DNA of 64,000 nt from Trileptium ribeirensis (Eukaryota; Nematoda; Enoplea; Enoplida; Thoracostomopsidae). A program made the position numbers and the translations under genes. The stretch is taken from assembly GCA_030248225.1 (NCBI GenBank), contig JASANE010024883.1, positions 1 through 64,000 on the forward strand. The letters are read 5' to 3'. Shown here piece by piece: positions 40,080 to 50,728 of the stretch. The notes beneath the pieces are model-generated. The model worked only from the letters and a program-made list of their open reading frames with translations. It searched no databases and was not told the origin of the DNA. How positions within the stretch are numbered: position 1 is the stretch's first letter; each line of letters begins with the position of its first letter.

Positions 40080-40660
40080 AGTACTACACAAATGAACTAA
40101 AATATTATACTGCCGATGCTTATATTGAAGCTCAACAGTTGCGGACCGAAATAATATCTATTTGTCAGCAATAAATCTACGAACAGCAGGTGACCAGCAG
40201 ATAATTCGCAATAGCTTCGCGAGGAGTACTCCACACATGAACTAAAATATTATACCACCGATGCTTATATTGAAGCTCAACAGTTGCGGACCGAAATAAT
40301 ATCTATTTGTCAGCAATAAATCTACGAACAGCAGGTGACCAGCAGATAATTCGCAATAGCTTCGCGAGGAGTACTCCACACATGAACTAAAATATTATAC
40401 CACCGATGCTTATGTTGAAGCTCAACAGTCACGGACCGAAATAATGTCAAGTTGTTAGCGATAAATCTACGAACAGCAGGTGACCAGCAGATAATTCGCA
40501 ATAGCTTCGCGAGGAGTACTCCACACATGAACTAAAATATTATACCACTGATGCTTATATTGAAGCTCAACAGTTACGAACCGAAATAATATCAAGTTGT
40601 TAGCGATAAATCTACGAACAGCAGGTGACCAGCAGATGATTCGCGAAAGCTTCGTGAGAG
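40080..40660. repeat. Tandem repeat, about 4 copies of a 145-bp unit
   Basis: The start of the unit (GTACTNCACA) recurs at about 40080, 40226, 40371 and 40516, giving periods of 146, 145 and 145 bp. The copies are nearly identical, including the GAACAGCAGGTGACCAGCAG segment. The last copy diverges at its right end. The array lies in the B-C intron and begins only about 60 bp upstream of the exon C acceptor, so its right-to-left transcript runs straight into that splice site. Confidence 0.9.
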
Positions 40661-41879
40661 TAAAAAATATATTTCTATTGCTGGAGCATTTAAGATACAC
40701 ACGCACTTGCGTGGTAACAATAAACGTATCAATAAAAGCCGTGCAATATAGCAAATGCATTGTCTATTAAATAGGCACATTTTTCTAAATATAGGCATTT
40801 AGCTAATTTATTGTAGAAGAAGTCAGCTAGATTGGTAAACTTTTATTAAAGTTTATTCATTTTCGACTTGCTGGCCGATGCCAGTTTTCATTGTCTCGAC
40901 GATTCAAATGTCCCAAATGTCCAAGAGTGTTGAGTGTCATTGTACCGCACAATAAGCTCACTATCGGCTTGACACCTAAACGAATCGCCCCTTTAGTGAA
41001 TTGAAATATATGTAAAACCGACACTCATATTTATTTTGTTGTTGAGCGGTGCGAAGTGAAACGGTTTTGTTTTCATCAGAGGGGGTAAAGTCGGCGCCGG
41101 CTGTCCGTACGTCCCGCAAACTCCTCAATAACTATTGAGTCGGGTTTGGAATTTTTTCTTGAAACGCATATCCTTCAGGTGGAAGACATAGTTTTTGTAA
41201 AAATTTTCGTTAATTAGTAAATTAACAAATAGTTAAGCGTGTTAACAATAATTGCTTATCTTTCGATGTATGATTATTGTAAAGCTATTATTTTGGTGCA
41301 TATTCTAGTGTCTAGTGTTTATTATTATACGAATCTAGTGTTTATTATTATTCGAATTACAAAGATGCTAATAAGTTAATTAGCTAATTTTTTGAAAATT
41401 TTCAAAGTGCTCACAAATGAAAAAAAATTTCACACGGGAGTTTTCGATGTCGCTGATCACGAATATGACATTTCATAAGCTCTAAAACTTGGCCATACAT
41501 ACTCGCAAAACTATCGAAAAAATACATAATATTTGAAATCAAGACATGTGCGTCAATATTAAATATTTATGTAACTTTGTAGATGTCCAAGTTTTTATCA
41601 ATTCTTTCTGAGCGTAATGCAATTTTGTTTCGAACAGTTTTTTGTTACTATGTAAGAATTAGGTGCTCAATTCGCTATATATACATAACTATTGTTTGGC
41701 TGGTTGTGATGATACTGCCATGTTAGTGCATTTCGGTCTCATTGACACATATTAAACGCTATGAAAATAAAACATTTTCAGTGTCCCATTTAAAAACCCA
41801 TTTTACCTAATCCTAGAACAAGAAATCAAATTTACTGTGCTACATTAAAGCTTCACCGGTGTAAAAACTTCATCACCAC

Positions 41880-42160
41880 ACATGCTAAAGGCGGAAATTT
41901 CCCAGGGGGTGCTTGGCGGGTCGTCAGGGGGAGAAATTTTCGTTTTTTCGGATTCAAAATTTTTCTTAGTTTTCGCTAATTTTCCTTCAATTTTTACCAA
42001 CGTGCCCCAAATTTGACCAATTTTCTCCTGAGTTGTGCCTATTTATGCCAAAATTTTCCGCCCCCCTTTGTCGCGGGGAGGGTGGAACAGGCTACCTTTC
42101 CGGGGTAGGTACGGCGGGGCCCTTAGGGGAGGGGGTCCGAACCTCAAGGGATAATCCCCT
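41880..42160. repeat. G-run/AAAATT filler repeat
   Basis: CCCAGGGGGTGCTTGGCGGG begins a segment with TTTTCG-, TTTTACC- and AATTTGACC-type filler, and it ends in G-rich sequence (GGGGCCCTTAGGGGAGGGGG). Composition and word content resemble 22470-22797 and 45390-45930. Ends could not be fixed. Confidence 0.35.
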
Positions 42161-42759
42161 ATGAGCATATATGAGTATCGTCCTACTTCTTCATTGGCTA
42201 TGGAAATATATACGCAGTTTTCATATTTCGGATATCATAGACCCTTTTGGAAACCCTTTCAATCCTTATACTGCATCCAACTCTGTGGCACCGCTTAATA
42301 TACGATCCCATAGAACCTTAATGTATTATTCCACAAAATGAACCCGCTATAATATCCACACCAGTTGTTGAAATACTGTCCTGAATTTGTCGAACTGTTT
42401 TTGCCGACCTATCCCCTTCGACCCACGTTTACGGGTAGGGAGAAGTTGGGATCGGTTTCAGGTTTAACTTAACTGACAACCCCAAATTTGATCGCATTAA
42501 AACTAAGAATTGCTCGTTAACGCTCAGGCTTCAACAAAATAAGAAATACTGTAATGGCACTATTAGTGATTCAGTGAGGATGCGTGTTGTTTTTAGAATT
42601 TTTCACTCCGACATAGCTATGTAGAAATTGTAAGGGATCAAATTTTTTTTCGAGATCAGGGTTCGGGATCCCAATCGGATTTGGGCTGGCTGCCTGCACC
42701 AGAATAATACGACGGTGATATTTCTTGTTTCACCTCGCCATGTACCTAAATACCAAGTA

Positions 42760-43266
42760 CAATTGAATAGTGTTGTGCACCGGCCGGTTTTGAGTTCGGC
42801 CGGCCGGCCGTGGAAAGTGTTCGGCCGGCCGGCGAGCGGCCGGCGCTGAAAATATATTTCACCTTTTCATTAACGCAAATTTACGCAAACGAAAACTTGT
42901 GTCGCAACACAACATCAAAAAGCACCCCTATACGCTCATAATGGTAAGTGAACAAACGATCCCAAACAAAATTTTACCAGAATACACGGACAGGATGAAT
43001 AGAAAATCAACAAAACGAAACAGTAAAGTAAACATATCAGGATCTTGTTTGTTAGCGACCGTATTTCCTGTTCGGTTTCAACAAAAACTTGATTATGTAT
43101 GATCGATTATGTATGTATGTTCGATTTGTGAAATACGGCCGGCCGCGGCCACACGGCCGGCCGCAGCCGCGGCCCAGCTCACGCTCGGCCGGCCGGCCGC
43201 GCGGGCGTTCGGCAGTACTTCGGCCGGCCGCGGCCCAAGCGGTCGGCGCACAACACTACAATTGAA
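42760..43266. mobile_element. 491-bp MITE, hAT-like, with CGGCCG-rich ends
   Basis: The element 42768-43258 has TAGTGTTGTGC at its left end and the reverse complement, GCACAACACTA, at its right end. It is flanked by perfect 8-bp duplications CAATTGAA (42760-42767 and 43259-43266). Inside each end lie dense CGGCCGGCCG arrays (about 42780-42845 and 43136-43245), and the AT-rich core has no transposase. The 8-bp duplication and TAG...CTA ends suit hAT-type MITEs. It lies in the B-C intron of the adhesion gene. Confidence 0.88.
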
Positions 43267-43589
43267 TAAAATTCGTAAACATAATTACATCTGCAAATAT
43301 TAACTTTCGAACAATGCATATACAAGAGTACGAATGCATAACTTTCACTGTAATCGAGTGGCCCTGTCAGAAACGTCTTATAACTGCCAGAAGTTGTGCT
43401 TCAGTATAACTTGTAAGCGGTGGAATTGTAGTCGTAATGCAACAAAGTTAAGCTAATCTTAGTTTTTATGTAATAATGCTTAACACCGACGTTAAAAGCG
43501 TAGTAAGAGGATGTTTGGCATAGTCTTAAAGTGTTATGAAAAAGGCACAAGAGTATCCTATGTTAGTGTAACTCTATTCAATTTTCTCG

Positions 43590-43900
43590 AAATTTAAAAT
43601 GTGTCGGTCCAGATCTGCGGACCGTTCATGCCATTTCAAATTAGTGTTTGTCCGTATCGTTGGGATCCAGCGGCCAGGTTGTATTATTAGTTATATCATG
43701 GAGATTTTTCAGGATTGCGACCTTGGTATCGAAAAATAGCTTCGTGAAGTGGTCCTGCGTGGTGATCAAAACGTAACGATATATCGACATTTCGAATTTC
43801 CGGGATAGAAAAAGTTGCATCGGGACCGTGATCGGGATCAAAATACCGGGATCCCGCGAGATCGGTATCAGCAATCCCGTGCGGTCTCTAGACATATCAC
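43590..43900. repeat. GGGATCCCG-rich repeat end
   Basis: The right part has CCGGGATAG, GATCGGGATC, TACCGGGATCCCGCGAGAT and GCAATCCCGTGCGGTCTCTA in close succession; CGGTCCAGATCTGCGGACCG at 43604 is a short inverted repeat. Short GGGATC motifs near 42665 are similar. It resembles a subterminal repeat end of a DNA transposon, but no partner end was found. Confidence 0.35.
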
Positions 43901-44106
43901 ACGATCAAACATTGTTTTTGAATTTGGCAGTCTACCCAGCTATGCACTAAAAATGACCGTCGCCTTTCGAGCCACCTAAGATCAACGAGTAGTCGGTGCT
44001 ATAACATTTTTTCGAGTACCAAGCGAGCACTGAGCGTTCAGTGAACATTTCTGGCGGCTTCTGTATATTGCCAGACATAAAGGAAACAAAACTTGTAAAA
44101 TCTTAC

Positions 44107-44305
44107 TTCCGGGTGGCATATCAAAGGCAAGTGGTGGTTGCGGTGATGGCGGACCGTTTCCGGCTTTGTTGAATATCATAATTTGAGCGTAATTTTTGAC
44201 ATTCGGTCGAAGTTTATACAATGTCCCCTCTGAAGCACCGGTTCCGAAATTAGCTTCTTTCTTAGGACCATCGGAGCGCCGTGGGGAATCAAACCAATAT
44301 ATGAT
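44107..44305 (-). CDS. Exon B: second half of the same FN3 domain
   Basis: A TTTTTGCAG acceptor precedes ATCATATATTGG, and the donor is CCCGGAA|GTAAGA. The exon is 199 nt, phase 0 in and phase 1 out. It continues exon A as GYK-IIYWFD and runs through strands C' to G: the LYKLRPNVKNYAQIMIFNKA stretch is the 'L..L.P.T.Y....V.....' signature of FN3 strands E and F, followed by GNGPPS. The last residues, MPPG, lead into a PG linker completed by exon C. The length of A plus B (about 105 residues) is right for one FN3 domain. Confidence 0.85.
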
Positions 44306-44931
44306 CTGCAAAAATTAGGAAAAGTTTACAAAAGAAATAACATAATAACAATGTACGTACAAATTCAACAATCTTTTTTTTAGTAAAATTTTTTGGAAAA
44401 TTTACTGTGTTAAGTGGCTTTTCGTTATAAAAAACTACATTTTGACCAGATTACTTGCAGTGACAAAAATCCTATCAATGACTTGCTACCAAATATTTAG
44501 TGAACGACTACTGGAAGAATTATTACAAACATTGGAAAATAACTATGAAACTTCAGGTGGAAAACCACAACTACTGAATCCAATGAATCAAATTTGTTTG
44601 TGAGTATAACACACAGCAATATGTTCACACAATAATTTGTCTGGGATTGGCCATATTTCGGCCTGCCTTACATCCATCCTTGGGCTTAATAGCAGCAACC
44701 GTTGGAATTAATAGAAAATATAGTCCATCCGTTGCTCCTACATGTAGATATAGTTGTTTTAATCCATATCATCGTGTCGGTTGCCGTTGCGGTAGCCGCC
44801 TCACCCAAATAATACTGAGACATCACTGTTCAACGAAATCACGAATATTATCTGTTGTACCGTCTTCTGCTGCTACTTACAGCATACCATAACGAATCAA
44901 AGAAATATTTGCAAACAATGTGTGTACACAC

Positions 44932-45050
44932 CTTGTATCCTTCAAAATCGCCATTCGCATCTTCAGCGTCAATTCGAGTCCATTTAAATTTCACCGAACT
45001 TGGACTGATAACTTCGTCAACGCGAAAGTCTCCTACTTTTATCGTTGGTT
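44932..45050 (-). CDS. Exon A: first half of an FN3 domain (probably FN3-3), neuroglian/L1 family
   Basis: The exon follows a TATTATAG acceptor and ends at AAG|GTGTGT. It starts in phase 1 and ends in phase 0 (119 nt). It encodes the A to C strands of an FN3 domain: GDFRVDEVISPSSVKFKWTR carries the B-strand motif with its conserved Trp, and the exon ends NGDFEGYK, matching the usual N-G-x-F-x-G-Y-K turn leading into strand C. The spliced reading continues without a stop into exon B. The preceding exon, which must end in phase 1, was not located in the 19 kb to the right. Confidence 0.85.
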
Positions 45051-45389
45051 CTATAATATGCAAAACGAATAACCAACATTATAGTTAGTAGACAGAATAA
45101 TTGTTGGTCATATATATTATTTCCGCATACTTACTATGTCATCTTATATGAAATTTTAGTAACTTCCTCGGCACTCTAGTAACTTACTCAGCACTCTTAG
45201 ACTTACAAAGGTAATGTTAATATTTAGTTTGTAAGGCACTTTAATTCATGGTATAAGAAAATTAATAAACTGCAATGTACCACATCAGATCCCCTGACAT
45301 TGAGCCTTCGATACTCTGAGCATCCGAATGGTGTCTGTTTGTCCTTAAATGTAGGGGACCAACCCTACTATCATATACCATAGATGCAC

Positions 45390-45930
45390 ATGGGTGGATG
45401 GGGATCCCCTCGGGGTGCCGGACCTTCCTTTCTTGGGGCGAAGCGAAGATTCCCCTGACAGGTTGTCCCCTGTGAAGCTCCGATCCCCTCCCCGCCCTTA
45501 CGACTCAAGTCGCGCGGAATTTTTTTTGGCAAAAATTGGAGAGAAAATTGACAAAAATTGGGGGAAAATTGTCAAAAACTAGGAGGAAATTAAAATCTCA
45601 ATAATTTCGACATCCTCTCACCCCGGAGGAGGTCGAAACCACCGAAGCACCACCTGGATAATCTTGAATTTCATTGGTGCCCATCGGGACACGGGGCTGT
45701 GCCTTGTCATCGTCGCAGCTTCTCCCGCGACGGCTGAGTCCTACGCGGAAAAGACCAAAGCGCGCATAAAATTTTGCTAATTTTGGCATTGCGACTAAAT
45801 TCGTAATAATTAGCTCAATAGGCAAAAATTAGGAAAATTTCCTAGGTCAACTCAACAGAAAGTGGAAGAAGCGGGGGAATGGTCCCCCTAATCCCCTCCC
45901 GATCGACGCCCGTGATCCAATATAACTTTA
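45390..45930. repeat. G-run/AAAATT filler repeat
   Basis: The left part has GGATGGGGATCCCCTCGGGG, the middle part GGGGGAAAATTGTCAAAAA, and the right part GGGGGAATGGTCCCCCTAAT and CCCCTCCCGATCG. The two outer parts are roughly inverted relative to each other (GGGGATCCCCTC versus AGGGGATTAGGGG). The short frames inside are composition artefacts. Confidence 0.35.
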
Positions 45931-46771
45931 CCCGTACAAAAATATCACAATCGTTGGTCGTAACCGCAACATACAACTTAGACAGTTTTGCATCAATTCT
46001 TCTACCACACTACAAGTAAGACTGGAACACATGTAAAGTTTTCTGCTATTTCCAAATTCAAACATTTTGCGACAAAACTGGGTAAACTTCATTAGTTTAT
46101 GGAACATGACGAAACCCATAAGCATTTAAAACGAACGTGTAACTGCAAAGTGCTTACGAAAAAAGTGGGTATGGACAAAATAAGTTTCTAAAATGTTATA
46201 TGCATACACGAATACTCTTCTCACACTAGCAATACAAACATAAAAAATGAGTAAAATTATTGATAAACATAACGGAGATATCAAATCGTTGACAGTAAAC
46301 GATATATTTATGACGAACATACACCACTTATCAATTCGCAGAGAAAATATGATCATCCGCAAAAAACGTCCTTGGATATGCTACAGAAATAAGGGGCAGC
46401 TTACATTGCTGTGACAGCATCGAACCAAGATGCTATTTTCGATATGACGTACAAAAAAGTATCAACAGTGAGGCAACCCAAGACAGACAAAACTAGCACA
46501 AGGCAGCGTCATTACGAAAGGTTAAAAGCTTTTCATGTACAGCATACTCACTACTTACCACTAGTAACTCGCAAGCGACGGTGACACGGAGCGAGCGTGG
46601 TTTCATCACATGGTCATTTGTGTAAATACTTGTAACAGGGTATGTGTTTGATATATACACTAAAACCGATGTAACCTGATCCCGTTGAAAATCCTAAAAC
46701 CTCGCCGTCGTCCATAAAAACAATTCGTGCTAGTCTCTAGATCGAACAATCGTATCCAGCGTTCCGAAAAA

Positions 46772-48010
46772 CCTATTCATAGAACATTCTTCATGCCCTG
46801 TACAAAATACATAATCAACGTACGGAAGATAGACTGCATAGCGATCGGGTTCACTGACCAAGACCTATTGAAAGCGTATAAAGATGCATAAAATATTCGT
46901 GTTTCTGTCCAAATAACCAATCCAGCGTACAGATATAACCTATATAGACCATTATTGGTGCCCTGCACGCAGTATATAACCATAAATTTCGCTTCTTTTC
47001 CGTTATCCCCCAGCCTGAATTTGGTCAATTTTGAAGATAGAGAGCTTATTTTGGTACCAATCGGTTCAACTCGAAACTACACATTTTACCCACATCCCAG
47101 AAATTTTTTTCGATTTTTTGAGGTCCCAATGGTTCCCTTGGGAACCAAAAATTGTTTTCTTGGAAATATGGTCATGTTGGGCACCGTTCCACTGGGCTTG
47201 ATGAGAGACATCTATTGGAGTGTAGCTTATTGAAATCTACGTCACCTTTACAAAGTAATACGGGCCCAAGCCATCCTGAGGGACGAAAATAAAATGCAGG
47301 CTATGCCGTTCTTGATGCCTAAGCCAAGGTCATTATATTAGACATATATACTAAGCCTAAGGCGAGGGCTGCAGCCCCCGAACCGCCCGCTCTAAGCTGT
47401 TATTTTTTCTAACGTCATAGCGTCCCTCCCCTCAGGGTGACTTGGGTCCTCATAACTTTCTAACTGCGGCGTAGATTTCAATAAACTACGCACCAATACA
47501 TTTCTCTCATCAAGCCGTGTCGAACGGTGTACAACATGACCATATTGCGAAGGTAAAAAATTTCATTTCCCTAGGCGGAACATTGAGACCTCAAAAAATC
47601 GAAAAAAATTTAGGGATATATATGGGTAAAATGAGTATTTTATGAACCGCCCCATCGAGCTGAATCGATTGATACCCAAATCAGGTCTGTATCTTCAAAA
47701 TTGACCAAATTCGAGCTCGGGAGATAACAGAAAAGAACGGCAAAATCATCGTATCGAGTGTGCTTGGTAACCTAATAGACACTCGTTGTACGGTGAAAAC
47801 ACGCAACAACATATATATCGAAAATTTCAAAATCGCTATTTCCGGCAAAGTATCGACACACTATATTAGGCCCCACAACGGCCCAGGGGGTGGTCCCACA
47901 AGAAAGTTGCGGTCAGCAAAGTTATAGATCTCGCTGAGCTGATGGTCTCGGATTTTCGATGCAAAGCCTGTGTCGATGCAAACGGTTTTTATCATTTTGA
48001 CCCCTGAATA
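46772..48010. repeat. Dispersed repeat copy 1, interrupted by the fold-back
   Basis: The two ends (46772-46880 with AGAACATTCTTCATGCCCTG, and 47760-48010 with GGGGGTGGTCCCACAAGAAA and CTGAGCTGATGG) match, in the same order, parts of 60966-61340 that lie much closer together there. The extra sequence here is mostly the inverted repeat at 46985-47725. Confidence 0.65.
46985..47725. repeat. Large imperfect inverted repeat (fold-back), arms about 260 bp
   Basis: The left arm (about 46985-47250: CTGAATTTGGTCAATTTTGA ... CGATTTTTTGAGGTCC ... ATGGTCATGTTG ... GATGAGAGACAT) recurs in reverse complement at about 47465-47725 (GATTTCAATAAACTACGC ... CTCTCATCAAGCC ... CAACATGACCATATT ... GACCTCAAAAAATCGAAAAA ... 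TCAAAATTGACCAAATTC). The spacer is about 215 bp and contains CCCTCAGGGTGACTTGGG. This can form a long hairpin in RNA or DNA. Confidence 0.85.
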
Positions 48011-49595
48011 TGAGGTCGGAACAGTTCGCATTCACCGAAAGGACACATCCTAGTCACATTTGCATCGACTAAAAAAATTTTCGAAATCCATCCACCCGAA
48101 GATGAGTTATAAATGGCAGAAACTGACAACAAAAAGAAATTTTCACGATTTTCACCCCTAGCGCCTTCAGTCGAAACTCAGCCTTCAGTCTGAAACACGT
48201 ATGACTTTGGCTTACCTTGAAATGGTGTAGAGTTGAATGAAAGCCCAATGTAGGCAACGGAAACGTCACCGGTACAACTACTATATATAATAACTACTTT
48301 CAAAAAACATACGGATACCAGTAACATGATTTTAATAATGGAATACCGTTCTTTAAAGGTGAGAAATCGAGCACATATAAAGCATATATGCTCGACGAAG
48401 TCCCGCGGCTACCGGGTCCTTGGGGGCGACCTTCAGTAGTGGTATTAAACACACTACCCGTATGAGCATGTATGATACGAAGCAAAATCGCCAACTGAAC
48501 TTACTCGAAATATTCTGCCACAGCAATAACAAGCTGCTACTTGCGCCTTCGACCGGACTAATAACAGAGTTTTGTTGTTGATCCAAAGCAAAATTGTGAA
48601 ACTGATTAAAATAGTACAGTATTTTCAATATACTCGCTTTCGGCGTTTGGTTTTCCATCAAAACGATGACAGTGCTAAATAAGCGTCAATATTAATTTAT
48701 TATTAAAAATATTTAATATCCGGTAGGTCTATCAGTACGTAGCCATTGTCAGTCAACAACGATTGGAGCTTACCATGGAGGCAGCAATAATTACTGTGAA
48801 TTTAATGCCAGTTTACGCCAGTTGTAATGACTTCGTTTTCATACACATCTGTTATACGTTTATATTATAGTAATATTATATATGATACAAATATATATTA
48901 TACGTACTGATGCAACCTGAGGAAATTTTTTTCGGTCCGGTTAGGTCCGACTAAGTCAAAAATATATTTTCAGGTAGCAAACATAAAACGCTTTGTCCAA
49001 GAATGTACCAAATTTGCTGAACCTTATATTTAGATGCAGTTTTGTCGCAGATCCTGATGAAATAAGTGTTATCGCAACATATTTTAATGATTTTACAGAA
49101 AATTTAAATAGAAAATTTAATTTGGGCAAATTATGCGAATTGCCAGGTCCAGTAAAGAAATTTCAACGGCCTGGACAATCCGGACCAAGAAATTTTAAAG
49201 TCGGGACCCCGTACATGTTCGCGAACATCAATAATTATATGCGTATATAATTTATAAGAAAAATGTAAATACAAGTAAATAAAGTGCGAATAAACATAAC
49301 GTGACCACAGCAACTATCCTATTTTATAAAACTGATATTGAATACCAAAGACGAGTCACCGAAAAATGCTAAATTTTGTTCGATAAGCCGCTAATCGGAA
49401 GTTGATAAAGTGAAATCCAAGTACCAGGAATTTTTCCTCGTGCACGAACAGATTTTGGCGATCTGAGGATGCACGCGGCCTAAGGTAGTGGAGAGCCCTA
49501 CCGTTGGAGGCAATAGCCCTTCTATGGGCACCCATGACAATAATATATAGATATATATTACACACGTGTGTATATGTATAAAGATAAGTTACACA
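48011..49595. other. No gene seen
   Basis: Possible repeat fragments (GGTCCGGTTAGGTCCGACTA near 48935; GGCCTGGACAATCCGGACCA near 49170). No supported exon of the adhesion gene was found. Confidence 0.45.
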
Positions 49596-49597
49596 AA

Positions 49598-49655
<58 letters not shown>

Positions 49656-49720
49656 GTACATATATATATACATATATATATACATATATACATATATATA
49701 TATACATATATATATATATG

Positions 49721-49787
<67 letters not shown>

Positions 49788-49865
49788 GTGTATATATATA
49801 CATATATACATATGATATGATATATATATATATATATCATATATATATATATATATATACATACA
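49596..49865. repeat. TA/TATATAC microsatellite
   Basis: This is about 270 bp of almost pure TA dinucleotides interspersed with TACA and TATG interruptions. Several frames made of Tyr/Ile/His repeats are open through it and have no coding meaning. It can form cruciforms. Confidence 0.98.
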
Positions 49866-50622
49866 TAATATATAATACAATGAATATGTCTCTGTATTCT
49901 GCATTACGTGGACATATTCGCAAAAAATATCCACCAACTTTTACATTTCGCAGGATATTTTGCTTTCGCTCATTTACTATCCCTCAAATAGCGTTTAACT
50001 GATGAAAAAACTTCTGACCATGCTATACATACGGACCATGGTGTTGGACTTTTGGAATTTCTATATTTGACGCGTAATTGCATCGAACTGCGCACTTAGC
50101 ATCGTGTTTGCAGTGCACCAATGAATTTTTGTCCAAAACTTCATTCAACCCACACTAAGTGAAAACAGTAATTTTTATCAATAATGTCCACATGATATTT
50201 TACCCAATAGGCGGATCGACGACGGATAAAATACATATCCCCAAGACAATTTCAGAAAAATAATTCAATTAAAAATATCCCAATACCATGAAATTTTGAC
50301 GAGTAACAGTGAGCCATGGAATTTTATAATTATATTTTAGGTTGTTTTTGTCAAAATCACTGGTTGAATCGTGCAAAAATTCTAGTTCACATTTCCGCCA
50401 TCGGTATTGGTAGTTTAGCAAACGCGATCAAGTATATGCTCCGCGACATACGCGGTTTATAACAGTGTAGGATTAAATCGCAATCATAGATCCGTTTTCA
50501 AACGAATGCGGTGAGTCAATTCCGTAAAATAGTGGTCGCCAGCACCGAATAATTCTTGCTGTACTGCAAATCGTGATCGTGTACATAAAGGGAAATCGTG
50601 ATTTGTGTGCGGTCATCAGTTT

Positions 50623-50728
50623 AAAGATCGCGAATTGACCTGACAAAGGAGCAGCCCAGGTGTATACAACAGTATAAAGATCGCGAATTGACTTAACAAA
50701 GGAGCAGCCCAGGTGTGTACAACTGAAG
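50623..50728. repeat. Tandem duplication, 2 x 53 bp
   Basis: AAAGATCGCGAATTGAC followed by AAAGGAGCAGCCCAGGTGT and ACAAC repeats at 50623 and 50676 with a few substitutions. Confidence 0.85.

Larger units (their letters stand above)
10290..45050 (-). other. Gene span: 3' part of an L1CAM/neuroglian-family adhesion gene
   Basis: At least six minus-strand exons with consensus GT/AG borders fit one gene encoding successive FN3 domains (A+B, C+E, F+G), possibly ending in exon H. Introns at the visible domain boundaries (before A, B/C, after E, after G) are phase 1, as is usual for modular adhesion proteins. The exon contents (for example GDFEGY-K, KAGNGPPSPQPPLAFDMPPG, NGELKGYNLTYT) resemble the membrane-proximal FN3 domains of neuroglian/L1, homophilic neural and epithelial adhesion proteins at the cell surface. 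Introns range from about 0.1 kb to nearly 20 kb and are full of repeats. The transmembrane exon and the ankyrin-binding tail motif (FIGQY type) were not found, and nothing upstream of exon A was recognised. Family assignment is inferred from remembered family features, not from a search. Confidence 0.8.

Noticed and set aside
43109..43303. Ala/Gly/Arg-rich plus frame
   Set aside because: It is produced by the CGGCCG array of the 491-bp MITE.
49566..49937. Several long Tyr/Ile/His frames
   Set aside because: They are translations of a TA microsatellite and open on both strands.
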